Below are positions 25,740 to 33,842 of a stretch of 64,000 nucleotides of DNA, piece by piece. Every line of letters starts with the position of its first letter. The first letter of the stretch is position 1. A model generated the notes under the pieces. It was not told the DNA's origin, made no database searches, and saw only the letters and a list, made by a program, of their open reading frames with translations. This stretch comes from Thiobacillus sp. (lineage in GTDB: Bacteria; Pseudomonadota; Gammaproteobacteria; Burkholderiales; Thiobacillaceae), in NCBI GenBank assembly GCA_030680405.1, contig JAUXVT010000011.1, positions 56,196 to 120,195 of the forward strand, given 5' to 3'. A program made the position numbers and the translations under genes.

Positions 25740-26108
25740 TTACGCTGACTCAAGATAACGCTCGGGAAACTCGGTCTCTACCGTGTCGTTTGCGTACAGA
25801 TCAGGGTACTCGGGCCAAAGCTCCTTCTGCTTGAAAACCACGCTGTAGAACCATTCGGGATTGTCCGTGTTGTCCCACGCCTCATCTTCAGCCGCAGGGC
25901 TCTCGTAGACCAGCTTGGTCACCGTACCGACCGCTCCGCGCGTATAGGTCATGGTGCGCGTGTAGAAAATATCCGGCAGATCCTTGACCCGCACGCGGTC
26001 GCCCTCCTTGAACTTGGATGCACCGGCCTTGCCCTTGAAACACTGGGGATCGCCAATGCCCGTGGCCATTTTTGCATGGTGGGTTCTATCGTGCTGTATT
26101 TTGCTCAT
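25740..26108 (-). CDS. scnA: Thiocyanate hydrolase alpha subunit
   Basis: The 122-residue protein matches ScnA: DRTHHAKMATGIGD at the N-terminus, then the SH3-like nitrile hydratase beta C-terminal domain (FKEGDRVRVKDLPDIFYTRT; ending ETEFPERYLESA). ScnA and ScnB together correspond to the single beta subunit of nitrile hydratase, split in two. The start overlaps the scnB stop by 23 nt, so translation is coupled. Confidence 0.95.
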   Translation of the reverse strand: MSKIQHDRTHHAKMATGIGDPQCFKGKAGASKFKEGDRVRVKDLPDIFYTRTMTYTRGAVGTVTKLVYESPAAEDEAWDNTDNPEWFYSVVFKQKELWPEYPDLYANDTVETEFPERYLESA

Positions 26109-26532
26109 GGCGCTTTTTCACCTCATCAAGTTTGTTGATCAGCTCAGTGAGCGTGACGTACTGCTTGTCGACCAGGATCCGCGCCGCGGTCAGCAACCAC
26201 CGTCCGTAGTAGGGCAGACCCAGATATTGCGTCTGGCCGACGTCAACGTTCTGCCGGCGGCGGCGCTCCTCCGCGTTCCACACACCACGCCAAGCGAGGC
26301 ATTCGCAGGTCGCAAAGGTATTCAGCTCCCATTGCTCCTCTTCCTTTTCCTCAAACTGGATGGGCACATCCGCTTCGCCGCCGATGTCGTGCACCGGCCG
26401 CGTGTACGCGCGCCAGAGCGTGTGGTCGATGGCATTGGGGGCGGGCGCGTGCGTCTGCTTGTGCAGGGCCGGCTGCAGGTAACCGACAGTTTGGAGATGT
26501 CGGAGTACCTCTTCTCTGGTTGACGATGACAT
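26086..26532 (-). CDS. scnB: Thiocyanate hydrolase beta subunit
   Basis: The 148-residue protein (MSSSTREEVLRHLQTV) matches ScnB, with APAPNAIDHTLWRAYTR, the FATCECLAWRGVWNAEERRRR helix and GLPYYGRWLLTAARI. It is the N-terminal half of the nitrile-hydratase-beta-like part of the enzyme. The ATG at 26532 is chosen over an upstream frame start at 26613 because AAGGAG lies 10 nt before it. It is the first gene of the scn operon. Confidence 0.95.
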   Translation of the reverse strand: MSSSTREEVLRHLQTVGYLQPALHKQTHAPAPNAIDHTLWRAYTRPVHDIGGEADVPIQFEEKEEEQWELNTFATCECLAWRGVWNAEERRRRQNVDVGQTQYLGLPYYGRWLLTAARILVDKQYVTLTELINKLDEVKKRHEQNTAR

Positions 26533-27064
26533 TGTTTTGGACTCCTTTTGTAGATTACGAACAAGTCGGTTTGCGCGAAAAGCTCTATCAGTACTTACGA
26601 ATGCGCCAACCAAGCTTATGTTGATTCCTGAACATCAACGACCAGTTACGCTTAGTCATCTTCAGTCGCTGCGCAGGTTGCCAGGACAGCGATCACAAGT
26701 CATCGATGTCCACAACTATGGACCTTGCGAACACAATTTCCCAAGACTAAATTCTGATGAGCTCCATAGGAGTTGGCTATGGATTGAAATAGCCTTTATT
26801 TGTGTTTGATTCGCTGCCTGGTTGCGGGGGTGGGGCGCCCTGGCCACGGGGGTACTGGAGGTCCTGCAGGTCTTGCCGCCGGCGGCGGCGCTAGAATCAA
26901 GCAGCCGCACGCCGCCAGCACTTGGTGGAAATGCCGCGCCCTGTTCCGGTGGCGCTAGCCTGTCGTTACGGCGGCTGAGCAAACGCAAGGCCTGCCGGGA
27001 GAGTTTTGGATCGCCGTTTCGGGTTGCGGAGTGCGCATCTGCGACGGGCGCGGGGTGAAGCGCG
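26533..27064. promoter_or_regulatory. Upstream region of the scn operon with a LysR-type control element
   Basis: No gene is supported in these 530 bp. GTTGAT (26620-26625) and ATCAAC (26634-26639) form a dyad close to scnB. From 26711 to 26790 the sequence matches 29701-29780, which spans the start of the LysR gene, at about 62 of 80 positions. The shared core is ATAG-N7-CTAT (here CCATAG 26764-26769 and CTATGG 26777-26782), a LysR-box-like dyad. The copied start codon (ATG 26779) is followed at once by a stop, so only the control DNA was kept. The rest (26800-27064) is GC-rich with no recognisable feature. Confidence 0.6.
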
Positions 27065-27886
27065 TCATGTGCGGCGGGCCAGATACGTGTAGTAATTGCA
27101 TGCCGCGAAAAACGTTCCGTTTTCCATCGCCTGCCGCTGCTCGTTGAGCCAGACGTCCACCGCCTGCGCCGGCAACAAACCTGCCTGCATGACGTACGGA
27201 ACGTACGTTTCCACGAAAGACTTGAAGTAGCTTCCGTTTCCGATTTCAACCACGGCATCGCCCCAGGCGGCAGTCAGCTTCAGCCCGAGTTCGGGTAACA
27301 ACCGTGGCAAATCGCGCATGATTCGCGGGTTGTTGAAGGTGGCGCTCGCCAGGGCCACATCCATTTGATGACCGAAGCCGTGATCCGGAAAGGCGTAGGT
27401 CAAAGAGGCGTAATCGCCGTCGAAGATGACCACTGTGCCGCCTGGGCGAACGACGCGCGCCATCTCGCTCAGAACCATTGCCGGTTCGGTGACATGGCTA
27501 ATCAGCGTATGGGCGATCACCACGTCGAATGTCGCAGGCGGGAAATCCAGGCAGTGGGCATCACCAACCTTAAAGGTAAGTCGGTCGCTGATATTTTCGG
27601 CCTGTGCGAATTGGCTCGCGGCTTCAATGAAATGACTGCACTGATCAACACCGAGCGCCTTACCCGTGAAGTCGTCGCGGCGTGCGAGGGATCGCAGCAT
27701 CGCGCCCGTGCCACAGCCAACCTCCAGTACCCGGGCAGACGGGGGCAAGGGGAGACGGACCACATATTTGTCAAACAATCGCGCGAAGACGGCGTCTTGG
27801 GCGCGACTTTCGAGCCTGGCAATAAGGCGTTCAAGTGCAGCCTCATCAAGTTCGTTGACAAAACGATGGGGATCACGCGTAGCCAT
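27065..27886 (-). CDS. Class I SAM-dependent methyltransferase
   Basis: The 273-residue protein has motif I VLEVGCGTGAMLRSL near residue 54, an acidic motif II position (LGVDQCSHF) and the post-motif FDVVIAHTLISHV, all typical of UbiE/Methyltransf_11-type small-molecule methyltransferases. It begins with PHRFVNELDEAALERLIARLE, a helical N-terminal cap. The substrate is unknown. It stands alone after the terminator of the cyanase transcript; methylation of thiocyanate or another anion is conceivable from location only. Confidence 0.85.
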   Translation of the reverse strand: MATRDPHRFVNELDEAALERLIARLESRAQDAVFARLFDKYVVRLPLPPSARVLEVGCGTGAMLRSLARRDDFTGKALGVDQCSHFIEAASQFAQAENISDRLTFKVGDAHCLDFPPATFDVVIAHTLISHVTEPAMVLSEMARVVRPGGTVVIFDGDYASLTYAFPDHGFGHQMDVALASATFNNPRIMRDLPRLLPELGLKLTAAWGDAVVEIGNGSYFKSFVETYVPYVMQAGLLPAQAVDVWLNEQRQAMENGTFFAACNYYTYLARRT

Positions 27887-27991
27887 GCTTCACCTCAATC
27901 CTCGCCCAGCGTGACTGCCTGCAACGCATCTGGCGAAACAGACATGGCCCCGCTAACTGCGCAATCACGCGGGACGGCCCGGTGGCAATCG

Positions 27992-28019
27992 AAAAAAAAG
28001 CCGCCCCATGAGGGGCGGC
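27992..28019 (-). terminator. Intrinsic terminator of the hupE-cynS transcript
   Basis: On the minus strand GCCGCCCC pairs with GGGGCGGC across the loop TCAT (28019..28000), followed by eight T residues (27999..27992). It lies about 185 nt after the cynS stop and just before the methyltransferase gene. Confidence 0.88.
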
Positions 28020-28052
28020 AACCATAGGGCATCCGACACCAGGAGGGGTTGA

Positions 28053-28238
28053 CGGATTGAGGAGCCCCATTTCGTGTTCAACGGCGATTACCGCGATCCG
28101 CCGAAGGAACTTCGCGGGCACCTGCGGTACAGTGTGAACGATCATCAGGTCGGCGAGCATCCCGCAGTTCAGATATTTGCAGTGAACCCTTCAACCAAGG
28201 GTATTACCAGGATTTGTAGGGCAAGAACTTGCCGCTGA
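28053..28238 (+). other. Open frame of about 60 codons with AGGAGG, antisense to the 3' end of cynS
   Basis: Between TGA 28050 and TGA 28236 a plus-strand frame reads IEEPHFVFNGDYRDPPKEL onwards with gene-like codon choice. AGGAGG (28041-28046) lies 9 nt before ATT 28056, but no ATG is present. It could be a small gene with a rare ATT start, a remnant of an older gene, or chance. The last part overlaps cynS on the other strand. Confidence 0.25.
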
Positions 28239-28644
28239 TGGTGACCAGCACGCGGTCGCCTTTCGGGTCTTCCTGCTTGTCGATGTTCATGGTGAAGTCG
28301 ATCGCGCTCATGATGCCATCGCCGAATTTCTCGTGGATCAACTCCTTGATGGTCTCGCCATACACGTTCAGCATCTCGTACCAGCGGTAGATCACCGGGT
28401 CGGTCGGGATGGGGCGCTCCCAGGACTTGTGCGGGAAGCGCTGCAGCGCGGTCGAAACCTCATCGTCAATACCGAGCGCCTCGGCTACTGCATCTGCATT
28501 TTGCTTGTCCAGGTGGTTCATGCCGAGACATGCCGAGCAGGTATATTCAGCGGACAGGCCCGCGGCCTTGGCGATGTCGCTCCACTTCAGGCCTTTTTCG
28601 AATTTGGCTTGGAGAATGGCTTCTTTCATTTCCGCTTTGTTCAT
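28204..28644 (-). CDS. cynS: Cyanase (cyanate hydratase)
   Basis: Cyanase catalyses the bicarbonate-dependent breakdown of cyanate to ammonia and CO2. The 146-residue protein has an N-terminal helix-turn-helix-like POU fold (WSDIAKAAGLSAEYTCSACLG) and the catalytic triad at the expected spacing: R87 and E90 (IYRWYEML) and S113 (GIMSAIDF). It detoxifies cyanate, a side product of thiocyanate or cyanide chemistry, and yields ammonia. It is downstream of hupE by 128 nt and ends before a clear terminator. Confidence 0.97.
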   Translation of the reverse strand: MNKAEMKEAILQAKFEKGLKWSDIAKAAGLSAEYTCSACLGMNHLDKQNADAVAEALGIDDEVSTALQRFPHKSWERPIPTDPVIYRWYEMLNVYGETIKELIHEKFGDGIMSAIDFTMNIDKQEDPKGDRVLVTISGKFLPYKSW

Positions 28645-28772
28645 TGGCTTTGTTCCATTTGAGTTATTCGGGCATCGTGGAACCAGGGGCGTAACAACGC
28701 TCCGGTCCGAATGATTAATGGAAAAATCTAACCGGGGGCGGAAAGTTGCCGCCCCGGTTACAACGCTCCCGC

Positions 28773-29426
28773 TTAGATGATGCTCAGGGCGACGAACAGG
28801 CCACCAGTCAGCAGGGCGGCAGTGCTGCCGACGCGTGCGGCGATCAAACGAGCCCTCTCAGACCGGCTGGCGAGTTTCTCCAGGCCGAGCACGCCGCCGA
28901 CGATCAGCGCATACTGGATTGCGGCGAAACCTGCCAGGTAGGCCAGCAGCGGCGTGGTTTCCGCACCGACAATGGATTCACCATAGGCGTAGCCATGCAA
29001 TATGCCACTCACGGCGAAAATGGCGCTCAGCGCAAATGCGCCAGGATTATGTCGGGTCAGTGCCAGCACGCCACCGATCACGACTGTCAGCGCCACCAGC
29101 GTTTCCGACAGGGGGATATTCGCCTCGCCGAGATGCAGCACCGTGCCAGCGATGGTCGCGCCGATGAAAGCCAGCGGCACCAGAAAACGCGTCGCGCCTT
29201 TGAGCAAACTGGCCAGCAACATGGCCACCACCAGGAACGCGAAATGATCCAGGCCGATGACCGGATGCGCCAGCCCCGCCAGCAATCCCTGGCTGAAGGT
29301 CTGTGGCGTCATGCCGCCCATCGCGTGATGCGCAAACGCCGGGGATGACGCGATCAGCAACAGCCCGGCGGTTAGCGCAAGCGTCCCGTGTAAATGGTTT
29401 TCTGGCATGTACTTTGCAAATTTCAT
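28773..29426 (-). CDS. HupE/UreJ family metal (Ni/Co) permease
   Basis: The 217-residue protein has a signal-like first helix ending FAHHAMGG and then the family signature HPVIGLDHFAFLVVAML, with six or so membrane helices. HupE/UreJ proteins are predicted nickel or cobalt transporters. The start MKFAKYMPENH at 29426 has GAGG 9 nt upstream; a frame to 29504 is less likely. Hydrogenase and urease genes are absent from the window, while a cobalt enzyme (ScnC) is encoded 2 kb away, so cobalt supply is a reasonable inference. Confidence 0.85.
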   Translation of the reverse strand: MKFAKYMPENHLHGTLALTAGLLLIASSPAFAHHAMGGMTPQTFSQGLLAGLAHPVIGLDHFAFLVVAMLLASLLKGATRFLVPLAFIGATIAGTVLHLGEANIPLSETLVALTVVIGGVLALTRHNPGAFALSAIFAVSGILHGYAYGESIVGAETTPLLAYLAGFAAIQYALIVGGVLGLEKLASRSERARLIAARVGSTAALLTGGLFVALSII

Positions 29427-29768
29427 GGTCATTGTCCTCACTGTTGACTGTTTGTTGCCCGACTCACAGGCTGCTTTCCAAAAACCCGTACGGCAAGAGC
29501 GCACCGCACACGGCCCCCACCCCTCCTTGAGACCATGGACTACAAGAGCAAAACGCTTGCATTCAATGGTTTATAAACATTTAACATTTCCGAAAATGAA
29601 CTTCTCACCTCCACTCATTTAAAATATTGATTAACTGTGTGAGGCGCTTATCATGGGCAACCGCTGTGCATGTCGCATGGGGCACCAAACCACTGTTGCT
29701 CGGAACTATGGGCCATGCGACTATGGTTTTCCAAGACTAAATTCCGATGAGTTCTATAGGGGTTGACT
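29427..29768. promoter_or_regulatory. Divergent promoter region of hupE-cynS and the LysR gene
   Basis: These 340 bp are AT-rich around 29560-29640 and contain the second copy of the control segment shared with the scn upstream region (29701-29780). CTATAG (29754-29759) and CTATGG (29767-29772) form ATAG-N7-CTAT overlapping the LysR ATG, as expected for autoregulation. Further ACTATGG copies lie at 29705 and 29720. No gene is seen. Confidence 0.6.
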
Positions 29769-30842
29769 ATGGATCGAAGCATCATCTTTCCGCGTTCGCT
29801 CCGCTACCTGCTCGCAGTGGCGGAATACCATAGCTTTACGCGTGCGGCGGAAGTGCTGTATGTCTCGCAGCCGACGCTGTCGCAGCAAATCAAGCAATTG
29901 GAGGACTTGGTGGGCGTGCAGTTGCTGGACCGGTCCGGGCGGACCGTGCGACTGACCGCTGCCGGCGAAGTCTATGTGCACCATGCTCGACGCGCCTTGG
30001 GGGAAATGAACGCGGGAAAGCGGGCCATCCATGAGTTGCAGGATCTGAGCCGCGGTTCGCTCCGCCTGGGGATGACGCCGATCACCGATTACCTGACCAC
30101 CCCGTTACTGGAGCAATTTAACGCCCGATATCCCAGCATCGCCGTGAGCACGCTGGAAATGCCTCAGGATGACATCGTGACTGCCCTGGCCGAAGACCGT
30201 GTCGACATCGGTATTGCCTTTAGCAGCACGCTCTCAACCGAGGAATGCTCAGACGAAATTGACAGCCACATCCTGTTCATCGAAACGCTCAGCCTCACCG
30301 TCGGCAAGGGTCACCACCTTGCCGGACAGCAGCGGCCGCTGAGCAAGCATGCGCTGGAGCAGGAACCGCTGGTGCTGTTCAATACCGATTATGCGTTGCG
30401 ACGTCACATTGACCTGTATTGCCTTGAGCACGGTATCACGCCGCCCATCGCGATGGAGGCCACCTCTCTCAGTGTGATCGTCGAAATCGTCCGCCTCGGC
30501 CGGCTCGCCACCATACTCCCCGACACCATTGCCTGCGCGCAACACGGGCTTTATTCGATTGCCCTGCTGCCAGAATTGCCCCGCCACACGATCAGCCTGA
30601 TCTGCCGCAAAGGCGCGTACAAGAGTCCGGCCTGCCAGGCCTTCGGGGAGTTGGCGGCGGAATGGACCGCTACCAAATGTCAGGTGAAGCCACGGCACAA
30701 ATTCAGGCCCTGCCCCATGGTCGATGTGTGTGCTCATGACGAATCCAAGTCAACCTGCGATGACACCCCCGACGATGTTGCGGACCTGGAGCCACACGGC
30801 AAAGCGGTGGCGCGACGCCCACGAAGCGTTCTGCCACGTTGA
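29769..30842 (+). CDS. LysR-type transcriptional regulator, CynR-like
   Basis: The protein (MDRSIIFPRSLRYLLAVAEYH) has an N-terminal winged helix-turn-helix (FTRAAEVLYVSQPTLSQQIKQ) and a LysR substrate-binding domain (LRLGMTPITDYLTTPLLEQF). At 357 residues it is about 50 longer than CynR because of a hydrophilic Cys/Asp/Arg-rich tail after residue 303, which may reflect a late frameshift or a real extension. AGGGG lies 6 nt before the ATG at 29769. Divergent from hupE-cynS, it is the obvious regulator of cyanate, and perhaps thiocyanate, genes. Confidence 0.9.
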   Translation: MDRSIIFPRSLRYLLAVAEYHSFTRAAEVLYVSQPTLSQQIKQLEDLVGVQLLDRSGRTVRLTAAGEVYVHHARRALGEMNAGKRAIHELQDLSRGSLRLGMTPITDYLTTPLLEQFNARYPSIAVSTLEMPQDDIVTALAEDRVDIGIAFSSTLSTEECSDEIDSHILFIETLSLTVGKGHHLAGQQRPLSKHALEQEPLVLFNTDYALRRHIDLYCLEHGITPPIAMEATSLSVIVEIVRLGRLATILPDTIACAQHGLYSIALLPELPRHTISLICRKGAYKSPACQAFGELAAEWTATKCQVKPRHKFRPCPMVDVCAHDESKSTCDDTPDDVADLEPHGKAVARRPRSVLPR

Positions 30843-30861
30843 AATCGCTCGGTAGATGCAG

Positions 30862-31431
30862 TCAATCATAGTGACTGACCCTCGTCCGTTGCTGCAATCG
30901 CTTCATGGCGCGCGTGAATACTCCGGGGTCGTCCTGGGCCCTGGCCAGCACCAGCGCACCCTGAATGCCCGCGACGACGTCTTCGGCCGTCTCGCGCGCG
31001 GTCCTCGTGTCGAAACCGCTGCGTTTCAGGGCAGCGGCGAGCACCCGGGTCCAGGCGGCGAAGTAGGACTGGACCTCCGAGGCGAAGCGATCCCGCGTAT
31101 CGTCCAGGGCGAAGGTGCCCACCAGACAGACCCGCCTGCCGGCGTGGAAAAAACGGACGACGGCCTTGAACATATGGTCGATTCCTGCGGCCGGGTCCTC
31201 GCTCTCGCGCAGCGGCATGAAGACATTCGCCTCGAACCATCCCGCCACATCGTCCAGTACCGCCTTGGCCATCTCTTCCTTGCCGTTGGGAAATAAGTGA
31301 TACAGGCTGCCCTTGCCCAGCCCTGTCCTTTTGGTGATCTCGGACAGGCTGGCGCCCGCAAAGCCGTGCTCCCGAAAAGTCTCTGCCAGTGCCGGGATCA
31401 CATCGCCGCGCTCGGCGATCTTGCGCACCAC
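30862..31431 (-). CDS. TetR/AcrR family repressor
   Basis: The 189-residue protein starts with GTG 31431, 3 nt after the stop of the NTF2-like gene. The N-terminal helix-turn-helix is GASLSEITKRTGLGKGSLYHLFPNGKE (split here as GASLSEITKRTG and LGKGSLYHLFPNGKE), and the C-terminal half is the ligand domain with a cysteine (RRVCLVGTF). A 16-bp dyad upstream of the operon (31921-31936) is its likely operator. Confidence 0.92.
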   Translation of the reverse strand: MVRKIAERGDVIPALAETFREHGFAGASLSEITKRTGLGKGSLYHLFPNGKEEMAKAVLDDVAGWFEANVFMPLRESEDPAAGIDHMFKAVVRFFHAGRRVCLVGTFALDDTRDRFASEVQSYFAAWTRVLAAALKRSGFDTRTARETAEDVVAGIQGALVLARAQDDPGVFTRAMKRLQQRTRVSHYD

Positions 31432-31434
31432 GAA

Positions 31435-31902
31435 CTAGAGGCCCATCTCCGTCAGGCCGGGATAGCCTTCTGGCCGCGGGCCCTGATCCCAGAGAAACTT
31501 CCGCTCGGACTCCAGGATGGGGGCATCGTTGATGCTGGCCTCGCGCCGGCGCATCAGACCATGCTCGTCGAATTCCCAGAGTTCATTGCCGTGAGCGCGG
31601 AACCAGCTGCCGGAATCATCATGCCATTCATATTTAAATCTGACCGCCATGCGATTCTCGCGAAAGCCCCATAGCTCCTTGACCAGGCGATAGTCGAGTT
31701 CACGTGCCCACTTGCGCTTGAGAAACGCCACGATGGCTTTGCGTCCCTGCAAAAACTCGGCGCGGTTGCGCCAGCGGCTGTCCTCGGTGTAGGCGAGGGA
31801 AACCTTTTCCGGGTCGCGCGTGTTCCAGGCATTCTCGGCCATACGGACCTTCTGCACTGCGGTTTCCAGGGTGAAAGGAGGCAAGGGCGGGCGTTCGGAC
31901 AT
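31435..31902 (-). CDS. NTF2-like/DUF1348 family protein
   Basis: The 155-residue protein has the SnoaL/NTF2-like fold signature of DUF1348: [35 protein letters not shown] and [17 protein letters not shown]. The function of the family is unknown; small-molecule binding or isomerisation is typical of the fold. It is cotranscribed with the TetR gene and starts beside a TetR-type operator. Confidence 0.9.
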   Translation of the reverse strand: MSERPPLPPFTLETAVQKVRMAENAWNTRDPEKVSLAYTEDSRWRNRAEFLQGRKAIVAFLKRKWARELDYRLVKELWGFRENRMAVRFKYEWHDDSGSWFRAHGNELWEFDEHGLMRRREASINDAPILESERKFLWDQGPRPEGYPGLTEMGL

Positions 31903-32226
31903 GGTCGGATCTCCGTGTTGTGTACTAATCGGTACAGCATAAGACAGGCCACACAGAATTTCAAGGCCTGGTTTGCGGAAGTACCGTGAAGGGGTGTTTA
32001 CTTACGCCGAGCGCTTACCGATGCTACCACTGCGACCACGAACAGCCAGCGGATAGGCCGTTGAAACAGGCTGCACGACACACATAACCCATTTCTATTG
32101 ACACAATCGGAATAAGGTCTTGGACAACTATCTTTATCCGATCCATCGTTTGAAACGACGACGGTTTGTCGAGGCGCGTTGCGAAATATCAAAGTTATTC
32201 GCTGTGATTCTACCTGGAACCCTAAA
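31903..32226. promoter_or_regulatory. Divergent promoter region with TetR-type operator, copy 1
   Basis: TGTAC-N6-GTACA at 31921-31936 is a near-perfect dyad between the NTF2-tetR operon and the GlcF-like gene. The surrounding sequence, including TTTCTAT-GACACAATC near 32093-32110, recurs at 33580-33790. No gene is seen. Confidence 0.6.
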
Positions 32227-33525
32227 ATGAAAATCGAGTTGGCCGAAACCTACCGTGATACCGATCTGGGCCACGAAGCGGAGGCACTCCTGCTTCCCTG
32301 CGTGCAATGTGGTCAATGCACATTTACCTGCCCAACCTTCCGGCTGCTCGACGACGAGTGGGACGGCCCGCGCGGGCGAATCTATCTGATCAAGCAAATG
32401 CTTGAGGGAGAGGAACCCAGCGTTTCTTCATTGCCCCCGGCCTATTCCTTGAAAACGCTGGAGGGAAAAACGCTCGAAGCCAACCTGCAGCTTCATCTTG
32501 ATCGCTGCCTCAGCTGCCGATCCTGCGAAACCAGTTGCCCGCAGGGGGTTCGCTATGGGCGCCTGCTCGATATCGGGCGGGAACTGGTCGAAAAAGCAGT
32601 GCCACGCCCCCTGAAGGAGAAGTTGGCGCGCCGGGCGCTGCGTGCCGTGATCCCCTACCGCTACCGGTTCACGGCATTGCTGCGCACCGGACAAGCCCTG
32701 CGCCGATTCCTGCCGGACGATCTGCGTTCCAGGATTCCGGAGCGACGACCGGCCGGCGCCTGGCCGGACCGCTCGCACGCCCGGAGCATGGTGATCTGGC
32801 AGGGATGCGTGCAACCGGCCCTGGCGCCGGATATCAATGCCGCCGCGGCACGCGTGCTGGATCGTTTCGGCATCCGGCTGATTGCGGCGAGCGACGGCTG
32901 CTGCGGCGCCTTGAGCCACCATATGGCCGCGACGGATGAGGCGCGCGCCTTCATGCGCAAGAACATTGATGCCTTATGGCCGCACATCGAGGGGGGCGCC
33001 GAGGCCATCGTCCTCACCGCCAGCGGGTGTGGTGCGCACTTTCGCGATTACGGACAACTGCTGCATGACGATCCCCAATACCGCGACAAAGCGAAGCGCG
33101 TCTCGGACATGACCCGGGACATCGCGGAGGTTGTCGCCGAAGAATGGAAGGAAGACCTGCTGCATGATTTACCAGCGCCACAACACACGCGACGCATCGC
33201 CTTTCAGTCTTCCTGCAGCTTGCAGCACGGTGAAAAACTGAACGGGGTGGTCGAGAAGCTGCTGAAGCGCGCCGGTTTCAAACTGGTACCCGTAGCCTAT
33301 CCCTTCATGTGCTGCGGTTCCGCGGGCAGTTATTCGATCCTGCAGCCGACACTCTCCGAATCGCTGCGTACGCGCAAGCTGGAAACACTCATGGCAAGCC
33401 GCCCGGTAGCCATTGCAACGGCCAATATCGGTTGCCTGACGCACCTGGCATCTGTTTCCCCAGTGCCGGTTAGCCACTGGATCGAATTACTGGATGCCAC
33501 ATTGTCGACCCGAGATACACGATGA
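32227..33525 (+). CDS. GlcF-like iron-sulfur oxidoreductase subunit without GlcD or GlcE
   Basis: The 432-residue protein (MKIELAETYRDTD) has two ferredoxin motifs, CVQCGQCTFTCP near 25 and CLSCRSCETSCPQG near 93. Two CCG domains follow (DGCCGALSHHM near 223 and FMCCGSAGSYS near 360). This is the layout of the glycolate oxidase iron-sulfur subunit GlcF. The partner flavoproteins GlcD and GlcE are not adjacent, so it may serve another flavoprotein elsewhere. A frame start at 32179 is less likely than ATG 32227. It is divergent from the NTF2-tetR operon and probably under TetR control. Confidence 0.85.
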   Translation: MKIELAETYRDTDLGHEAEALLLPCVQCGQCTFTCPTFRLLDDEWDGPRGRIYLIKQMLEGEEPSVSSLPPAYSLKTLEGKTLEANLQLHLDRCLSCRSCETSCPQGVRYGRLLDIGRELVEKAVPRPLKEKLARRALRAVIPYRYRFTALLRTGQALRRFLPDDLRSRIPERRPAGAWPDRSHARSMVIWQGCVQPALAPDINAAAARVLDRFGIRLIAASDGCCGALSHHMAATDEARAFMRKNIDALWPHIEGGAEAIVLTASGCGAHFRDYGQLLHDDPQYRDKAKRVSDMTRDIAEVVAEEWKEDLLHDLPAPQHTRRIAFQSSCSLQHGEKLNGVVEKLLKRAGFKLVPVAYPFMCCGSAGSYSILQPTLSESLRTRKLETLMASRPVAIATANIGCLTHLASVSPVPVSHWIELLDATLSTRDTR

Positions 33526-33842
33526 CGCCCCAAGTCCGAAAGACGGAGAACCGAGTCTCCGCAGGACCAAAACAGGAGCCATGATCAGATCTCCATGCTG
33601 TGTATCGTTCGGTACATGACTCGGCATATGCCAAGCAGGATTTCAAGAGCCTTCGCCAGGAAGCGTGGCTGTCCATAGACGCAGGCCGCTTCTCTGGCCG
33701 CCAATCGAACGCGCGAACCAGATGCCTCGATCTATAGTCGATTTCTATCGAGACAATCCGGAAATCGTCTTTGCCTCATGGATTCTTTGGCGTTAGAACT
33801 TGTTCGTTTCTAACAAAATCGACATGAGGCAAAACACAACAA
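33526..33842. promoter_or_regulatory. Promoter region with TetR-type operator, copy 2
   Basis: TGTAT-N6-GTACA at 33601-33616 and flanking sequence (ATCTCC before it, TTTCAAG after it, and a TTTCTAT-GAGACAATC block near 33750-33767) match the region upstream of the GlcF-like gene. The minus-strand gene that would start here is missing; on the plus strand it leads to the outer-membrane protein gene. No other feature is seen. Confidence 0.55.

Noticed and set aside
26822..27058. 78-codon plus-strand frame upstream of scnB
   Set aside because: No ribosome-binding site; low-complexity Ser/Ala/Arg composition typical of non-coding GC-rich DNA.
29427..29768. Cobalamin riboswitch upstream of hupE
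   Set aside because: Such switches control some HupE genes, but no B12-box-like block was found, and the region is AT-rich with LysR-type dyads instead.
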